Of a stretch of 8,268 bases of DNA, positions 7,012-8,268 are shown piece by piece. The position numbers and the translations under genes are program-made. Every line of letters begins with the position of its first letter. Within the stretch, counting starts at the first letter, position 1. The stretch lies in NCBI GenBank assembly GCA_025924755.1, contig JAICHT010000152.1, forward strand, positions 1 through 8,268, in the 5' to 3' direction. Source of the stretch: Chitinophagaceae bacterium. GTDB lineage: Bacteria > Bacteroidota > Bacteroidia > Chitinophagales > Chitinophagaceae. The notes below the pieces were generated by a model. That model made no database searches, had not been told where the DNA came from, and was given only the letters and a program-made list of their open reading frames with translations.

Positions 7012-7743
7012 ATGGAACGGAGTATAACCAGTTGGTACAGCCAGCGTTTAGAAAAAGATATGCCTATAATTTCTTACGGCCACTATGGATTTTCATTATT
7101 GCTGGTACCTACGGCCGGGGCCGATTTTTTAGAATATGAACGCTTTCGGCTGATACATGAGTTAACACCATTTATAGAGGAAGGTAAAATAAAGGTTTTC
7201 TCGATAAATAGTATCAACAACGATAGCTGGATGAACTATGTGGCACATCCGAAGCATAAAACGTATATGCACCAGCAATATAATAATTATGTGTATGATG
7301 AAGTGATTCCTTTTATTAAAATGCATACCAGCTTTGATACTCCTATTATAATTTGTGGTGCATCATTGGGAGCTTTACATAGTATGAACCTCTTTTTAAA
7401 AAGACCCGATCTGATAAATGGTGTAATTGCCATGAGCGGTGTATATGATTTAACGGAGTATACAAGGGGGCATTACGATGAGGATGTATATTACAACAGC
7501 CCGCAGCATTATATGCCGAACCTAACGAACCACGACATATTACAGCAAATACGGCGCAGCGAACATATACACATTTTTACAGGGAGCGGTGCTTTTGAAG
7601 ATCCGAATGCCAGCCGCAGCTTTGCAGGCATTTTGTATAGCAAGGGAATCAATTACGAATTGGATGTGTGGGGACAGGAATGGCCACATGACTGGCAAAC
7701 GTGGCGGGCCGTATTGCCATATTACATTGGCAGCCGGTTTTAA
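7012..7743 (+). CDS. Esterase-like alpha/beta-hydrolase fold protein
   Basis: The protein is 243 aa from the ATG at 7012. A TTG at 6973 would add 13 residues (LFCKYIHSKFFW region) with no family support, so the ATG is preferred. The serine-hydrolase nucleophile elbow is GASLG at 116-120 (S118), reached by the hydrophobic strand TPIIICGA. A C-terminal WPHDW supplies the likely catalytic histidine (H226). The acid is probably E196 or D197 in GAFEDPN. The order and size fit the putative-esterase group (Esterase D/COG4947-like). No signal peptide is evident, so it is probably cytoplasmic. The substrate is unknown; an ester or thioester is the general expectation. It diverges from the response regulator and converges on clpS with no gap. 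The fold call is firm, the substrate open. Confidence 0.88.
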   Translation: MERSITSWYSQRLEKDMPIISYGHYGFSLLLVPTAGADFLEYERFRLIHELTPFIEEGKIKVFSINSINNDSWMNYVAHPKHKTYMHQQYNNYVYDEVIPFIKMHTSFDTPIIICGASLGALHSMNLFLKRPDLINGVIAMSGVYDLTEYTRGHYDEDVYYNSPQHYMPNLTNHDILQQIRRSEHIHIFTGSGAFEDPNASRSFAGILYSKGINYELDVWGQEWPHDWQTWRAVLPYYIGSRF

Positions 7744-8040
7744 TTATACCATCACTGTTTCTATAGTAGCGCCAATGCCGCGGTCTGTAATAGCATCGCA
7801 CATCGGTTTTAAATCATCAAAAGAACCTTGCTTTACAGCATATTTGCCTTTATAGTGTATGAGAAAAGCACATTGTTCTGCCTGCTCTACACTATGCTGG
7901 CAGATTTCAACCAACGTTTCAATAACCCATTCAAATGTGTTTACTTCATCGTTCCATACTATTAAGCTATAAGGTTGTTGAACGTCTACCAGTTCCTCCA
8001 CGGCTTCCGACTCATATGTTTTATTCGCAGTATTCATCAT
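7744..8040 (-). CDS. clpS: ATP-dependent Clp protease adaptor ClpS
   Basis: ClpS (98 aa, normal length) binds N-degron substrates and hands them to the Clp AAA+ unfoldase (ClpA, or ClpC in many Bacteroidota) for degradation by ClpP. The first 22 residues are acidic and flexible, as expected for the part that engages the unfoldase. The folded core starts at YSLIVWNDEVNTFEWVIETL. N30/D31 and H62 (in IHYKGK) match the residues that bind the substrate's alpha-amino group. F36 occupies the place of the E. coli gatekeeper Met40. A final conserved stretch is GIGATIETV. Two ATGs in tandem (8040 and 8037) leave the start uncertain by one residue. The stop codon abuts the esterase stop. No clp protease gene is in the window. 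Confidence 0.96.
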   Translation of the reverse strand: MMNTANKTYESEAVEELVDVQQPYSLIVWNDEVNTFEWVIETLVEICQHSVEQAEQCAFLIHYKGKYAVKQGSFDDLKPMCDAITDRGIGATIETVMV

Positions 8041-8212
8041 TGCAAAAGTAAAAAATTAAGAATTACAGGTTAATTATTTATAATATTTTGTCATTTTATT
8101 AGACACAGGCGAAGAATACAATACCTGTTTTTGAAAATTTTCGAAGTTATATTTAATACGCTTGGCTACAACATAACAGGAATGAGGCACAAGATTTAAT
8201 GATGATAAACGA
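8041..8212. other. Divergent intergenic region between clpS and metallophosphoesterase
   Basis: These 172 AT-rich bases lie between divergent starts. They contain a TACTTTTG element next to clpS, a perfect 10-base palindrome GAAAATTTTC at 8133-8142, and a weak ACAGG...CCTGT stem (8106-8129) followed by T residues. No clear promoter for the plus-strand gene was found. Confidence 0.5.
8043..8050 (-). promoter_or_regulatory. Possible Bacteroidota -7 element for clpS (TACTTTTG)
   Basis: Minus-strand TACTTTTG fits TAnnTTTG exactly and ends just two bases before the first clpS ATG. If used, transcription would begin at or next to the start codon, giving a leaderless mRNA. No TTG -33 box is clear upstream. 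A chance match is quite possible. Confidence 0.22.
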
Positions 8213-8268
8213 ATGGACATTACTTTTATTTCTGATACACATAACAAACATGCTTTTTTTAGCAAGGG
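8213..8268 (+). CDS. Metallophosphoesterase, N-terminal fragment (3' partial)
   Basis: The ATG at 8213 opens a frame that runs off the right edge and encodes MDITFISDTHNKHAFFSK. The pattern of a hydrophobic strand followed by SDTHNKH is motif I (D-x-H; D8 and H10 bind metal) of calcineurin-like metallophosphoesterases, close to the small phosphodiesterase group that begins FISDTH. Tandem ATGs at 8199 and 8202 are in other frames, and an overlapping minus-strand frame lacks any recognisable motif. Only 18 codons are visible, so the remaining metal-binding motifs (GD, GNH, GH) cannot be seen. The family call is good; the substrate is unknown. Confidence 0.75.
   Translation, partial: MDITFISDTHNKHAFFSK

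Noticed and set aside
7589..7855. Plus-strand frame spanning the esterase 3' end and clpS
   Set aside because: It is out of frame within two well-supported genes and resembles no protein.
8074..8265. Minus-strand frame of 63 codons at the right edge
   Set aside because: No recognisable motif, TTG start or edge-open, and it overlaps the clear metallophosphoesterase start and the divergent promoter region.

Overview
The window looks like an AT-rich chromosomal stretch of a Bacteroidota bacterium, most likely from the Chitinophagaceae/Chitinophagales. This rests on the style of the proteins (ValRS, ClpS, NarL-type regulators), the lack of clear Shine-Dalgarno sequences before starts, and a few matches to the Bacteroidota -7 promoter element TAnnTTTG. 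The genus is an inference. No mobile element, CRISPR array, tRNA or rRNA is visible.

Layout from left to right. (1) Positions 1-2594, plus strand: the 3' part of a large envelope gene whose start lies off the window. It joins a HExxH gluzincin-like metallopeptidase module, a TolB/PD40-like beta-propeller and a C-terminal outer-membrane beta-barrel with an Omp85-like RGY motif. (2) Positions 2629-5331, minus strand: complete valS (valyl-tRNA synthetase), tail to tail with gene 1. (3) Positions 5412-5834, minus: a stand-alone response-regulator receiver. (4) Positions 5994-6641, minus: a full NarL/LuxR-type response regulator that is a close paralogue of (3). (5) Positions 7012-7743, plus: an alpha/beta-hydrolase-fold esterase-like protein. 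(6) Positions 7744-8040, minus: clpS, the ClpAP/ClpCP N-degron adaptor, directly abutting the esterase gene tail to tail. (7) Positions 8213-8268, plus: the first 18 codons of a metallophosphoesterase that runs off the right edge.

The minus-strand order of transcription is response regulator, receiver-only paralogue, valS. Gaps of 159 and 80 bases, each holding an inverted repeat, argue against one simple operon. The two regulators probably work together or compete for the same kinase, but no histidine kinase is in the window. The other genes look like unrelated housekeeping or envelope functions.

The parts most worth a second look are the three-module envelope protein, the duplicated regulator that has lost its DNA-binding domain, a coding-like 49-codon open frame without a normal start between the two regulators, and a perfect 11-bp inverted repeat before valS with a promoter-like TAAATTTG across its loop and one stem arm.
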